A stretch of 64,000 nt of DNA from Sporolactobacillus kofuensis (GCF_042660205.1 NZ_JBHSTQ010000004.1:62001-126000), one strand, 5' to 3'; counted from the first letter of the stretch, positions 9,332 to 17,388 are shown. Made by a program: numbers and translations. Notes: generated from the letters alone by a model not told the origin.

Positions 9332-9907
9332 TTGACAAGAACTCGTGACTTTGATCGGCAAAAGGTACTTGAGAAAGCCATGCTTGTGTTTTGGCGGAAA
9401 GGCGTCGATGGTGCCAGCATTGCCGATTTATTAAAAGAAATGAACATTAGTCGCTCAAGTATGTATGAGACGTTTGGTAATAAAGACAAGTTACTTCTTG
9501 AAGCGATTCAGTACTATATGGATGCCAGAAAGTCAGAACGCGAGGTGCTTAACGACTCCAGAGATGTTCGACTGAGTATCCTGCACTATTTTCAGAATCA
9601 TATTGATCGTGTCTTCGATGAGCAGGCACCGGATGGCTGCTTAATCACGAGTACGACAGCTACTCTTGATCATCAGAGCACTTTTATTCAGGATGCGATA
9701 GAAACAAGCTTTAAGGATATTGAAAAGGCCTTAATGAACCTCTTGGAAAAGGGAAAAGCAAGTGGTCAAATCGATCCAACAATTGATTCGAAAAAATGGG
9801 CATTTCTTTTCCTTAATTTACACCACAGCATTAATATAACGTCCAAAATCAATCACAATAAAGAAGATTTTATTGAGATGATTCAACAGGTATTATCGCT
9901 ATTGTAA
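9332..9907 (+). CDS. TetR-family transcriptional regulator
   Basis: About 191 residues from TTG 9332, chosen because GGAG and GTGAGGG lie 3-8 bases upstream; an upstream TTG at 9311 has no ribosome site. The N-terminal helix-turn-helix is clear (KVLEKAMLVFWRKGVDGASIADLLKEMNISRSSMYETFGNK). The C-terminal ligand domain resembles the AcrR/YxaF group that often controls efflux or redox genes (DGCLITST, a conserved Cys). Its own promoter and the downstream transporter pair carry the same palindrome, so it probably represses itself and the transporters. The inducer is unknown. Confidence 0.9.
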   Translation: MTRTRDFDRQKVLEKAMLVFWRKGVDGASIADLLKEMNISRSSMYETFGNKDKLLLEAIQYYMDARKSEREVLNDSRDVRLSILHYFQNHIDRVFDEQAPDGCLITSTTATLDHQSTFIQDAIETSFKDIEKALMNLLEKGKASGQIDPTIDSKKWAFLFLNLHHSINITSKINHNKEDFIEMIQQVLSLL

Positions 9908-9925
9908 GCCAATTTTTTTTGCACT

Positions 9926-9949
9926 TTATCGGAATGATCATTCCGATAA
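9926..9949. promoter_or_regulatory. 24-bp perfect palindrome, predicted TetR operator for the transporter pair
   Basis: A perfect 24-bp inverted repeat with core GGAATGATCATTCC (9931-9944). It matches the palindrome at 9288-9301 at 12 of 14 positions, both fitting GGAAYGATCRTTCC. It lies between the regulator stop and ATG 9977 and overlaps a possible -10 (GATAAT, 9945-9950). Confidence 0.75.
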
Positions 9950-9976
9950 TTAAATGAAAAGGAGTCTTAAACGATT

Positions 9977-10426
9977 ATGATCTTTTTTATGTTGATTGCC
10001 GGTTTTTTATCTGGAATGACGATCCCCATTCAAACGTCGATTAATTCTCGGCTTGGCCAACAGGTGAAATCTCCATACATAGCATCTGCAATTTCGTTCT
10101 TGGTTGGTACGCTGGTCTTGCTCATCGTTTCTCTTCTAACAGGGTCATATGGTGTATCGGATCGTGAGCTTCTCACTTCTATTCCTTGGTGGATGCTCAT
10201 TGGCGGCGGCTGCCTTGGCGTTTTTTATCTAACCTCTAACATTCTTTTGCTGCCGCGGCTTGGTTCAGCGTTAACGGTTGTCGTTACGTTGCTTGGTCAA
10301 ATGATCATGGCGATCGCGATTGATCAGTTTGGGTGGTTTCACATACCCATTCATGAATTAAATGGTCCACGAATGATCGGTATTTTGCTTATGTTCGTTG
10401 GCGTCTACGTCATAAAAAAATATTAA
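9977..10426 (+). CDS. DUF606/YdcZ-type small membrane transporter, first of a pair
   Basis: 149 residues, almost entirely hydrophobic, with about five membrane segments. The motif GMTIPIQTSINSRLG at the N-terminus and the SNILLLPRLGSALTVVVTLLGQM block are typical of the DMT-superfamily DUF606 (YdcZ) proteins. The substrate is not known for the family. AAAAGGAG is 12 bases from the ATG, slightly long. It is followed 21 bp later by a paralogue. Such half-size carriers are often encoded in pairs and may form heterodimers (inference). Regulation is probably by the upstream TetR protein. Confidence 0.85.
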   Translation: MIFFMLIAGFLSGMTIPIQTSINSRLGQQVKSPYIASAISFLVGTLVLLIVSLLTGSYGVSDRELLTSIPWWMLIGGGCLGVFYLTSNILLLPRLGSALTVVVTLLGQMIMAIAIDQFGWFHIPIHELNGPRMIGILLMFVGVYVIKKY

Positions 10427-10447
10427 GGAACAAGGGAGTTTTCCTCC

Positions 10448-10933
10448 ATGAAAAACAAATCGTCCTATTTAATCATATATATGTTGCTTGGCCTGGTTGC
10501 AGGAATGCTGTCGCCGATTCAAACCTCGATTAATTCAGAGCTGAGAAGTGCTATCCAATCTCCATTGGTAGCCGCTCTTGTCTCTTTCTCAGTAGGAACA
10601 TTAGCGCTAATACTTCTTGTGTTAATTCTTGAGCATCACCGATTAGTCAATACGAACCTCTTAGAAAAGGGAAAAATGATCATCTCAGGAAGTCCTTGGT
10701 GGCTCTGGATCGGAGGGATGCTTGGTGTTATTTTTGTTACCTCCAATATCTTTCTTTTACCAATCATCGGGGCGGCCTTAACCGTTGTTTTAGCATTATG
10801 TGGTCAGATGGTCATCGCACTCATTATTGATCATTTCGGCTGGTTTGGGGTACCCAAACATCCGATAAACAGACAACGTATTTTCGGTATCATACTGATG
10901 ATTGCAGGCATATTTTTGATTCAGCATTTTTAA
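10448..10933 (+). CDS. DUF606/YdcZ-type small membrane transporter, second of a pair
   Basis: 161 residues, about five membrane segments, clearly paralogous to the preceding gene (GMLSPIQTSINSELR, TSNIFLLPIIGAALTVVLALCGQMV, and a closing IIDHFGWFGVP region). AAGGGAG lies about ten bases before the ATG. The short intergenic gap and shared operator imply co-transcription. Substrate unknown. Confidence 0.85.
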   Translation: MKNKSSYLIIYMLLGLVAGMLSPIQTSINSELRSAIQSPLVAALVSFSVGTLALILLVLILEHHRLVNTNLLEKGKMIISGSPWWLWIGGMLGVIFVTSNIFLLPIIGAALTVVLALCGQMVIALIIDHFGWFGVPKHPINRQRIFGIILMIAGIFLIQHF

Positions 10934-11026
10934 TCTAAACTGTATTGTCTAAGGAAATGGCTTCCGGTGCTCCATGAGACAAAAGAGCAGTATCATCGTT
11001 GAAACAGCGGGAACAAAGCAGAACAA

Positions 11027-11062
11027 TTGACAGGTGATACAATTGTAACTAGAATTGTTACA
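11027..11062 (+). promoter_or_regulatory. Strong promoter with inverted repeat across the -10 box
   Basis: TTGACA (11027-11032), 17 bp, TAGAAT (11050-11055). TGTAAC (11044-11049) and GTTACA (11057-11062) form an inverted repeat around the -10, so a repressor is likely. The transcript would have a leader of about 280 nt before ATG 11344. The rest of 10934-11343 contains no gene I can support; an 88-codon frame there lacks any family features. Confidence 0.6.
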
Positions 11063-11343
11063 GCGACGGGGCTAGGATTGATGAAAAATGAGTATGCCTT
11101 TTCGTTTACTTCATCAAGCCTTTCTCTAACTGTCGTCCGTTCAAACCCTTGTATTCATGGTTTTCTCGTCCATATAAGTTCCGTGATCATCCGGAGAATA
11201 ATGGGTATGCTGAGGAAAGTGGTTTCGAAAGGTTTAAGTTTTGGTGGAGCAAAGGTTGGCAAAACCAATGCACCCCAAAAATTTAACGAGTAAAGCGCTC
11301 GAATGAGTTCTTTGTCAATGAACCGAAATGGAGGATGAGGCTG

Positions 11344-12216
11344 ATGAAATTATTAGTAACCGGAGCAACAGGAGATTTAGGTACTAAAATTGTTACATCA
11401 TTATTGAATAGAGTACCGGCAAATCAACTGGTTGTCAGCGTTCGTAACGTTGAGAAAGCAAACAAATTTCAGGAGCGCGGCGTAGAAGTTCGCCAGGGGG
11501 ATTTTGATCACCCGGAAACGTTGGATTCTGCATTTTCCGGTATTGATAGGCTGCTGATTATTTCTACGGATGGTGATAATGAGACAAGAACCAAGCAGCA
11601 CAAAAATGCGGTAGCCGCTGCGGAGCGTGCTCAGGTGAAATTCATTGCCTATACAAGCATTGTCAACGCACAGAAAAGCAAGAACCTTTTCGCTTCGACG
11701 CATCAGGCAACAGAAGAGGCGATTTTAAAGACAGGTATTCCTTATTCTTTTCTCCGCAATAACTGGTATTTGGAAAACGAAATTTCCAATATTCAGGCTG
11801 TCTTGGCAGGAGGGCCTTGGGTAACCTCCGCTGGAACCGGTAAAGTGGGCTGGGCACTGAAACAAGATTATGCAGAAGCTGCAGCAGCAGTACTCTCCGG
11901 GCACGGACATGAAAAGACAGTTTATGAGCTTTCCGGAAAGTTAATGACACAGGACGAGCTTGCTTCGGTAGTTGGTGAGGTATTAGGAAAAGAAGTATCC
12001 GTGCAGCAGGTTGAGGACGACGTATATACCGATATAGTCAAAAAGGCCGGTGTACCTGATTTTCTTATTCCGATGCTTGTCGGCATCCAAAAAAGTATTC
12101 GCGAAAACACGCTGGAAGTCGAGAGCAAGGATTTTGAAAAACTGCTCGGTCATCCGGTGACCCCAATCAAAGAGGCAGTTGCTCAAATCGTAAAGCAAAT
12201 TTCTAGTAAAAACTGA
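11344..12216 (+). CDS. NmrA/QOR2-type NAD(P)-dependent quinone oxidoreductase
   Basis: 290 residues from ATG 11344, nine bases after GGAGG; the ATG at 11335 overlaps that site and is less likely. An N-terminal Rossmann motif (VTGATGDLG, residues about 5-13) and the NmrA-type block FLRNNWYLEN place it with NAD(P)H:quinone oxidoreductase 2 (YtfG/QorB) and related atypical short-chain dehydrogenases. Likely role: two-electron reduction of quinones or electrophiles in the cytoplasm. In related Bacilli such genes are induced by quinone or thiol stress, which would fit the repressor-like inverted repeat in its promoter, but no regulator gene is adjacent. Confidence 0.85.
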   Translation: MKLLVTGATGDLGTKIVTSLLNRVPANQLVVSVRNVEKANKFQERGVEVRQGDFDHPETLDSAFSGIDRLLIISTDGDNETRTKQHKNAVAAAERAQVKFIAYTSIVNAQKSKNLFASTHQATEEAILKTGIPYSFLRNNWYLENEISNIQAVLAGGPWVTSAGTGKVGWALKQDYAEAAAAVLSGHGHEKTVYELSGKLMTQDELASVVGEVLGKEVSVQQVEDDVYTDIVKKAGVPDFLIPMLVGIQKSIRENTLEVESKDFEKLLGHPVTPIKEAVAQIVKQISSKN

Positions 12217-12228
12217 TCTTTTGCTCTG

Positions 12229-12256
12229 TTGCTATTTTCGCATGGAGTGCTATAAT
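12229..12256 (+). promoter_or_regulatory. Promoter of the aromatic amino acid operon
   Basis: Extended -10 TGCTATAAT (12248-12256) with a weak -35 TTGCTA (12229-12234, 16-bp spacer). The predicted start near 12263 leaves about 30 nt before the leader peptide, with AAAGGA at 12277-12282. Confidence 0.65.
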
Positions 12257-12293
12257 GATAAACAAATTTTAAAAAGAAAGGATCTCAAAGATC

Positions 12294-12350
12294 ATGAACC
12301 ATTTGAAGCTCAGCAAGACTTATTATTATGCTTACGTTTACTTTAGATAA
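12294..12350 (+). CDS. Tyrosine-rich leader peptide (18 residues)
   Basis: ATG 12294 to TAA 12350 encodes MNHLKLSKTYYYAYVYFR. Five of 18 residues are Tyr, including three consecutive TAT codons (12321-12329) and TAC at 12333 and 12339. AAAGGA lies 11 bases before the ATG. It is followed immediately by an RNA hairpin series ending in an intrinsic terminator, and then by genes of tyrosine synthesis. This matches the layout of ribosome-mediated attenuation, where stalling on codons of the scarce amino acid decides the RNA fold. It is too short to be a functional enzyme and has no hydrophobic export signal. Confidence 0.75.
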   Translation: MNHLKLSKTYYYAYVYFR

Positions 12351-12519
12351 GTTCGTACCGGCTCACGGTATGAACGATTATTTCGTTTGTATCTGGAGTT
12401 GGGAAGCATAATGTACGTACCAGCCGGATGCACTACTATTAAGAATCTGGCTGGCAGCGAGCTCATCATGATTCTCTTGAGATTTTCGAAACCAGTCAGA
12501 TTATCCAATCTGACTGGTT
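12351..12519 (+). promoter_or_regulatory. Attenuator with mutually exclusive antiterminator and terminator stems
   Basis: Hairpin A: 12351-12360 with 12366-12375 (10 bp, starts right after the leader stop). Stem 1:2: CCAGCCGGAT (12420-12429) with ATCTGGCTGG (12445-12454), 10 bp with one wobble. Stem 2:3 (antiterminator): 12444-12454 with CCAGTCAGATT (12492-12502), 11 bp with one wobble. Stem 3:4 is the terminator. Segments 2 and 3 each have two partners, so 2:3 excludes both 1:2 and 3:4. A further segment, 12391-12402, can pair with segment 1 (10 pairs, 2-nt bulge) and would free segment 2. No T-box sequence is present. Which state tyrosine stalling favours cannot be settled by hand. Confidence 0.7.
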
Positions 12520-12528
12520 ATTTTTTTT
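12490..12528 (+). terminator. Intrinsic terminator of the attenuator
   Basis: A 13-bp perfect stem (12490-12502 with 12507-12519), loop ATCC, then eight T (12521-12528). It lies before the first enzyme gene of the operon, so unless bypassed it would end the transcript in the leader. Confidence 0.9.
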
Positions 12529-12550
12529 ATATGAATGGGAGAGAAGACGA

Positions 12551-14014
12551 TTGGAAAATCATAACTATTTCCGATTAAAAACGGTATTGTATTTAAATTA
12601 CCTTGTTCACGGAATGGGGTTAATCATTCTGACACAAAACATGAACGCTTTGAGCCAAAGCTGGCATACACCGCTAGCCACAGTCTCTTATGTTATTTCT
12701 GGTGTCGGCATTGGGCGTTTGTTTGCCTACTATGTTTTAGGCAGTTTATCTGATAAATATGGACGGAAATTCTTTATTGCTACCGGGATGGTTATGTACA
12801 CCATTTTCTTCATTGGTATGGCATTCACAACGGATTTTAGAATCGCGTATGGACTAGCCATTCTCGCCGGTATCGCAAATTCAGCATTAGATTCCGGAAC
12901 CTACCCAACATTTCTTGAATTGAAAGGAGAAAATGGATCTGCCAATATTCTGATCAAAGCAGCGATGTCTCTTGGCGAATTTGTTCTGCCGATTCTGATT
13001 GGATTGAATGAAACGATCAAAGGTTGGTATGGCATCATTTTTATTCTGGTTGGAGTCATCCTTGTGGCTAATTTACTCATGCTTATTCGACTGCAATTTC
13101 CGCAGCAAACCCAGCTTCGAGCAAATGCAAATCAGCAAAGTGCACAACCCGTCAAAAGGTCCGGAGCTCGGGTAGGCTTATTCATGATCTTGTCTTTCTA
13201 CGGCTACAGTTCTATGGCCTTAATGATTCTCTTCACACAATGGATTACCCTCTATGGTACCGAGGTCTTACACATGAGCAATATGGCGGCTCATTTTCTG
13301 CTGTCGCTCTACAGTATCGGTTCGATTACAGGTGTACTGCTCATTTTTGTTCTGCTGAGACGATCGATTAATCCAATGAAGCTCGTTGCCGTTATGAATG
13401 GTCTTTCATTCTTACTTATGCTGATGATTTGTTTTTCAGGAAATTCCTTCATTGTCAGCATTTGTTCCTTACTGTTTGGGGTGACTGCAGCGGGTGGTGT
13501 GATGCAGGTTGGCTTGAATGTTTTCGGAAGTCTCTTTCCTGAGAAGAAAGGAAAAATTACCGGCATTTTCTTCTCGTTTGGAAGCCTTGCTTCATTTACG
13601 ATTCCCATTATTACAGGGATGTTGTCTCAAATCAGCCTGTCGCTTGTCCTGCGCGTCGATGTAGTGATCGCACTCCTGTCATTTATATTCTGTCTAATTG
13701 GGCAGCATCTTATGCTGTTGGTCGATCATCCGGCACCCTATGAGAAGGAACGCCGTCAAATTAATAGGATCGACTATTGGATCATTCGCCTGCTGAATAG
13801 ACGATTTAGATTAACACAAGAGATCGGCATCAAGAAACTGGAACAGCAAAGGGATGTATATGATCCGGAACGCGAACAGGTAATCATGGACAGAATAGAT
13901 CGGCAGGTCGCCGATACGGAGAACAGGCAATATTGTAAGGAAATCTATCAAACGATTATCAACCGATCGAAAAACAATCAAATTCATGTGCGGGAGAAAG
14001 GGCAGATCAAGTGA
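12551..14014 (+). CDS. MFS transporter fused to a C-terminal chorismate mutase (AroQ type)
   Basis: 487 residues from TTG 12551 (GGGAGAG seven bases upstream). Residues about 10-390 are a major facilitator with about 12 membrane segments and the family loop motif (GSLSDKYGRKF, about 64-74). Residues about 398-477 match AroQ chorismate mutase: RRQINRID, LLNRR, EIGIKK, VYDPERE, IINRSKNNQ. Aligned by eye with the E. coli P-protein mutase, all six catalytic positions are kept: Arg11/Arg401, Arg28/Arg417, Lys39/Lys429, Asp48/Asp438, Glu52/Glu442 and Gln88/Gln477. The domain would be cytoplasmic, converting chorismate to prephenate. tyrA and aroK follow, so the carrier may move an aromatic pathway compound or product; the substrate is unknown. 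Expression is probably under the tyrosine leader. Confidence 0.88.
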   Translation: MENHNYFRLKTVLYLNYLVHGMGLIILTQNMNALSQSWHTPLATVSYVISGVGIGRLFAYYVLGSLSDKYGRKFFIATGMVMYTIFFIGMAFTTDFRIAYGLAILAGIANSALDSGTYPTFLELKGENGSANILIKAAMSLGEFVLPILIGLNETIKGWYGIIFILVGVILVANLLMLIRLQFPQQTQLRANANQQSAQPVKRSGARVGLFMILSFYGYSSMALMILFTQWITLYGTEVLHMSNMAAHFLLSLYSIGSITGVLLIFVLLRRSINPMKLVAVMNGLSFLLMLMICFSGNSFIVSICSLLFGVTAAGGVMQVGLNVFGSLFPEKKGKITGIFFSFGSLASFTIPIITGMLSQISLSLVLRVDVVIALLSFIFCLIGQHLMLLVDHPAPYEKERRQINRIDYWIIRLLNRRFRLTQEIGIKKLEQQRDVYDPEREQVIMDRIDRQVADTENRQYCKEIYQTIINRSKNNQIHVREKGQIK

Positions 14015-14108
14015 TTGCTCGAACATAGCACATAGCCAGAGCTCGCTTGGATACGTTCCATTCTCTGATGAAAGTAACCATTTTAAAAAAGGAAGAAGTC
14101 CTGAGCAG

Positions 14109-14980
14109 ATGAAAACAATAGTCATTGATGGGTTGGGACTGATTGGCGGTTCGCTTGCTTTAGCGATTAAAAGGCAATCGCCGGAATGGAAAATTTTCGC
14201 TGTGGATATCAACCAGGAATCTTTGGCTTTTGCAAAAAGCCGGGGTTTTATTGATGAAGGCTTTGAAACTTTGGATTCAATTGCTTCACAGGCAGATCTT
14301 ATTCTGTTGGCAACCCCAGTTGATCGGATTCTTTCCCATATAAAATTGTTGTTGGGGATGAAGTTGAAGAATGGTGTCATCGTTACAGACGTTGGGAGTA
14401 CGAAGCAACAGATTATGGAGCAGTCAAAGTCACTCGTTCATGAAGGCGTTACGTTTATCGGCGGGCATCCGATGTCCGGCTCGCATAAAAGTGGACTCCG
14501 CTCAGCACGACCAGATCTTTTTCAAAAGGCTAATTATTTTCTGGTTGCCCTGATGGTAGCCTGAAAAGTCGACGGGCAATTGCTGAATTGAAAACACTCT
14601 TGTCCGGATTACAGGTGTGCTGGCAGCAGATTACAGCTGAGGAGCATGACCAAGTGGTCGGCCAATTGAGCCATCTCCCACATATTATTGCCGCCGGTCT
14701 GGTCAATATGACAAAATGTGCAGCAGAGCAAAATCATTTTTCTCTCGATTATGCAGCAGGTGGTTTTAAAAGCACGACACGTATCGCTGCGTCGGATCCG
14801 CAACTATGGACGGCGATTTTGCAAAGCAACTCGTCTATACTCATTCAACAAATTGAACAGTTTTGTCGTTCTCTAGATAAAGTTAAAAGGGCACTTCAAA
14901 AGGACGACAGGGAAGGCATCAATCAATTTTTTGAACAAGCCAAAGCAGTACGGACAATTTTGGATCATGATTCTCAATAA
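14109..14980 (+). pseudogene. tyrA: Prephenate dehydrogenase, interrupted by a one-base frameshift
   Basis: ATG 14109 opens a TyrA reading frame: Rossmann motif GLGLIGGSLA, LATPVD, VTDVGSTK and GGHPMSGS. It ends prematurely at TGA 14562-14564. From 14552 the continuing frame reads DGSLKSRR, then ELKTLLSGL and HLPHIIAAGL, which is the C-terminal helical domain, to 14980. Adding one C to the CCC at 14548-14550 would restore a single protein of about 290 residues without ACT domain. This is either a recent mutation, an assembly error or (less likely) programmed slippage. The intact enzyme oxidises prephenate to 4-hydroxyphenylpyruvate with NAD. It follows the mutase fusion by 94 bp and precedes aroK. 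Confidence 0.85.
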
Positions 14981-15019
14981 ACGAATCGAAAAACTTAAAG
15001 AAAAATTCAGGTGATAAGA

Positions 15020-15526
15020 ATGGTAGAAGCAATTCTCACCGGATTCATGGGAAGTGGGAAGACAACGATTGGTAAATTACTGGCTAGGACGGCTCATTGC
15101 ACACATCTAGATCTCGATGACCTGATTGTCAAGTACGCCAAAAAAACGATTAATCAACTCTTTGCTGAACAGGGTGAAAAATATTTTAGGGATTTGGAAA
15201 CAGAGCTGCTGGTAAAGGTTCTTGAACAACCCGGAATTTTATCAACAGGAGGAGGGACGATCGGGAGCGTCCAAAATCGACAGTTGTTAGAGAAAAATAC
15301 TGCGCCAGTCATCTATCTCAAAACTTCTTTAGACTCAGTCATTTGTCGGTTACATGGGGACAATACGCGTCCACTTTTCCAGTCCTATGCAGCGTTTTTT
15401 ACGCTTTATCAGCGGAGAATGTACGCTTATGAACAATCAGCCGACTTCACGATCATCACGGACAACAAATCTCCAGCAAGGATAGCGGAAGAAATACAAA
15501 GCTTATTGACTTTTGAGCATGCGTAA
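15020..15526 (+). CDS. aroK: Shikimate kinase
   Basis: 168 residues from ATG 15020, with CAGGTGA a few bases upstream; the GTG at 15011 overlaps that site. P-loop GFMGSGKTT (about 8-16), shikimate-binding Asp in DLDD, FRDLE (Arg/Glu) and GGG, and a lid Arg in TRPLF are all present. It phosphorylates shikimate with ATP in the cytoplasm, the fifth step to chorismate. It is the last gene of the leader/mutase/tyrA operon, 39 bp after tyrA, so supply of chorismate and its use for tyrosine appear co-regulated. The 215 bp after it hold a TATAAT (15622-15627) and a small hairpin but no gene. Confidence 0.93.
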   Translation: MVEAILTGFMGSGKTTIGKLLARTAHCTHLDLDDLIVKYAKKTINQLFAEQGEKYFRDLETELLVKVLEQPGILSTGGGTIGSVQNRQLLEKNTAPVIYLKTSLDSVICRLHGDNTRPLFQSYAAFFTLYQRRMYAYEQSADFTIITDNKSPARIAEEIQSLLTFEHA

Positions 15527-15741
15527 TCCGCAATATGACACGCACATCAATTAGCCATGGAGAATTTGTACGTAAAGGTAAATGAACACGACTTAAAGGG
15601 AGTTATCTTCGTATGACTACGTATAATAGTGATGTACGTCGTTATTAAAGGAGCTGCGCACTGCATTTTGTATGTTGTATGCAGAGCGCACGCAGAGTAT
15701 GAACGAATCACAAGGATAGAACAAGATGAAAAGGAGAAACG

Positions 15742-17205
15742 ATGACAAGGAGTAAAGAAACAGGATGGAACTTTGACAACAGCTACGCTCGTCTGCCAGC
15801 AACATTTTTTTCCAGAATTAATCCGACTCCTGTACGCGCACCTAAATTAATGATTCTTAACCATTCTTTGGCCGAATCCCTGGGCTTGTCTGTTGAAGCA
15901 CTGCAAAGTGAAGAGGCCATCGCTGTATTTGCCGGAAACCATATTCCTGAAGGTGCTGCACCCCTTGCTCAAGCCTATGCAGGGCATCAGTTTGGACATT
16001 TTACCATGTTAGGGGACGGACGAGCTGTGCTGCTCGGTGAGCAAATAACGCCTCAAGGTGAACGGTATGACATTCAGCTTAAAGGGCCAGGCAGAACGCC
16101 ATACTCTCGCGGCGGCGATGGTCGCGCAGCGCTCGGCCCGATGCTCCGCGAATACATGATTAGTGAAGCAATGCATGCACTTGGTATTCCAACTACCCGT
16201 AGTCTAGCGGTCGTGACCACCGGTGAGTCAATCATGCGTGAAACGGAACTTCCGGGTGCTGTTCTGACTCGTGTCGCTGCCAGCCATTTGCGCGTTGGTA
16301 CGTTCGAATATGCGAAAGCATGGGGCACGAAAGATGAACTTCAGGCACTGGCTGATTATACAATCAGGCGTCATTATCCCCACATAGAAAATGAGGAGCA
16401 TCAATATCTTTCGCTACTTCAGGAAGTCGTGAAGCGTCAGGCTGCGTTAATTGCTCAATGGCAGCTGGTTGGCTTTATTCACGGAGTCATGAACACCGAC
16501 AATATGACTATTAGTGGAGAAACCATCGATTATGGTCCTTGCGCCTTCATGGATGCCTATGATCCGGGAACAGTATTTAGTTCAATTGACCGCCGTGGGC
16601 GCTATGCTTATGGGAATCAGCCGCGTATTGCCGGCTGGAATCTTGCACGATTTGGGGAAACGTTGTTGCCGCTTTTGCATGACCATCAGGAGCAAGCCAT
16701 TGAACTTGCGCAGGAAGAAATATCAAATTTTGCGACGCTTTATCAATCCCATTGGCTGGCAGGGATGAGAGCGAAACTGGGGCTATTTAATGAAGAGGAA
16801 CAGGATGAAGCGTTGATTGATCGACTGCTCAGTTTGATGAAGAAGTATCGTGCAGACTATACCAATACCTTCCGTGCGTTCACTTTAAATACACAGGCTG
16901 GCTCCAAGCTCTTTGGAACCCCTGAATTTGCAGAATGGCATAAGCTTTGGCAAGAACGATTAGCCAGGCAGCAGGAATCGAAAGAGGATGCGAATGCGTT
17001 GATGCGGAAGAACAATCCTGCACTTATACCAAGAAATTATCGTGTGGAAGAGGCACTGAAAGCTGCAGTAGAGCAGGGAGACGACAGTGTGATGAAGCGG
17101 TTGTTGGCTGTTCTTTCAAGTCCTTATGCTTATTCAGCCGAACAGAATGAATATGCGACACTTCCCGTGTCAACAAGGCCTTACCAGACTTTTTGCGGAA
17201 CTTGA
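15742..17205 (+). CDS. selO: Protein adenylyltransferase SelO (YdiU family)
   Basis: 487 residues, full length for the family, ending in the conserved YQTFCGT. SelO is a pseudokinase-fold enzyme that transfers AMP from ATP to protein hydroxyl groups and is linked to redox stress in E. coli. Visible signatures include YAGHQFGHF, GDGRAVLLGE, KGPGRTPYSRGGDGRAALG (ATP-binding, flipped nucleotide) and HGVMNTDNM (metal/catalytic loop). AAAAGGAGAAACG precedes the ATG. It stands alone, divided from the aromatic operon by 215 bp and from the next gene by a terminator. Confidence 0.95.
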   Translation: MTRSKETGWNFDNSYARLPATFFSRINPTPVRAPKLMILNHSLAESLGLSVEALQSEEAIAVFAGNHIPEGAAPLAQAYAGHQFGHFTMLGDGRAVLLGEQITPQGERYDIQLKGPGRTPYSRGGDGRAALGPMLREYMISEAMHALGIPTTRSLAVVTTGESIMRETELPGAVLTRVAASHLRVGTFEYAKAWGTKDELQALADYTIRRHYPHIENEEHQYLSLLQEVVKRQAALIAQWQLVGFIHGVMNTDNMTISGETIDYGPCAFMDAYDPGTVFSSIDRRGRYAYGNQPRIAGWNLARFGETLLPLLHDHQEQAIELAQEEISNFATLYQSHWLAGMRAKLGLFNEEEQDEALIDRLLSLMKKYRADYTNTFRAFTLNTQAGSKLFGTPEFAEWHKLWQERLARQQESKEDANALMRKNNPALIPRNYRVEEALKAAVEQGDDSVMKRLLAVLSSPYAYSAEQNEYATLPVSTRPYQTFCGT

Positions 17206-17316
17206 GATTGGCACGAAGAACGGCTCAATCTATTCGAAGCACATTAGGTCACGTGGTAGCGATTACCTTGTGCGATCTAGCTGCCGCATGAAAAGTTAAG
17301 TCAGACAAAATGTAAA

Positions 17317-17361
17317 AAACTCATGGTGTCTTCAAAAGCAGATGAAGGCCACCATGAGTTT
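17317..17361. terminator. Bidirectional terminator between convergent selO and the GH68 gene
   Basis: AAACTCATGGTG (17317-17328) pairs with CACCATGAGTTT (17350-17361), 12 bp with a 21-nt loop, A-rich on the left and T-rich on the right. It suits both convergent genes. Confidence 0.7.
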
Positions 17362-17388
17362 ATTTAGCTACGAGTCATCGAACGTACC

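Noticed and set aside
11027..11293. 88-codon frame in the leader of the oxidoreductase gene
   Set aside because: It starts inside the -35 box of the predicted promoter and has no recognisable domain.
12263..12550. T-box riboswitch for tyrosine genes
   Set aside because: The leader length and gene content would suit one, but the conserved T-box sequence (AGGGTGG type) and specifier architecture are not visible, while a translated Tyr-rich peptide and three-way stems are.
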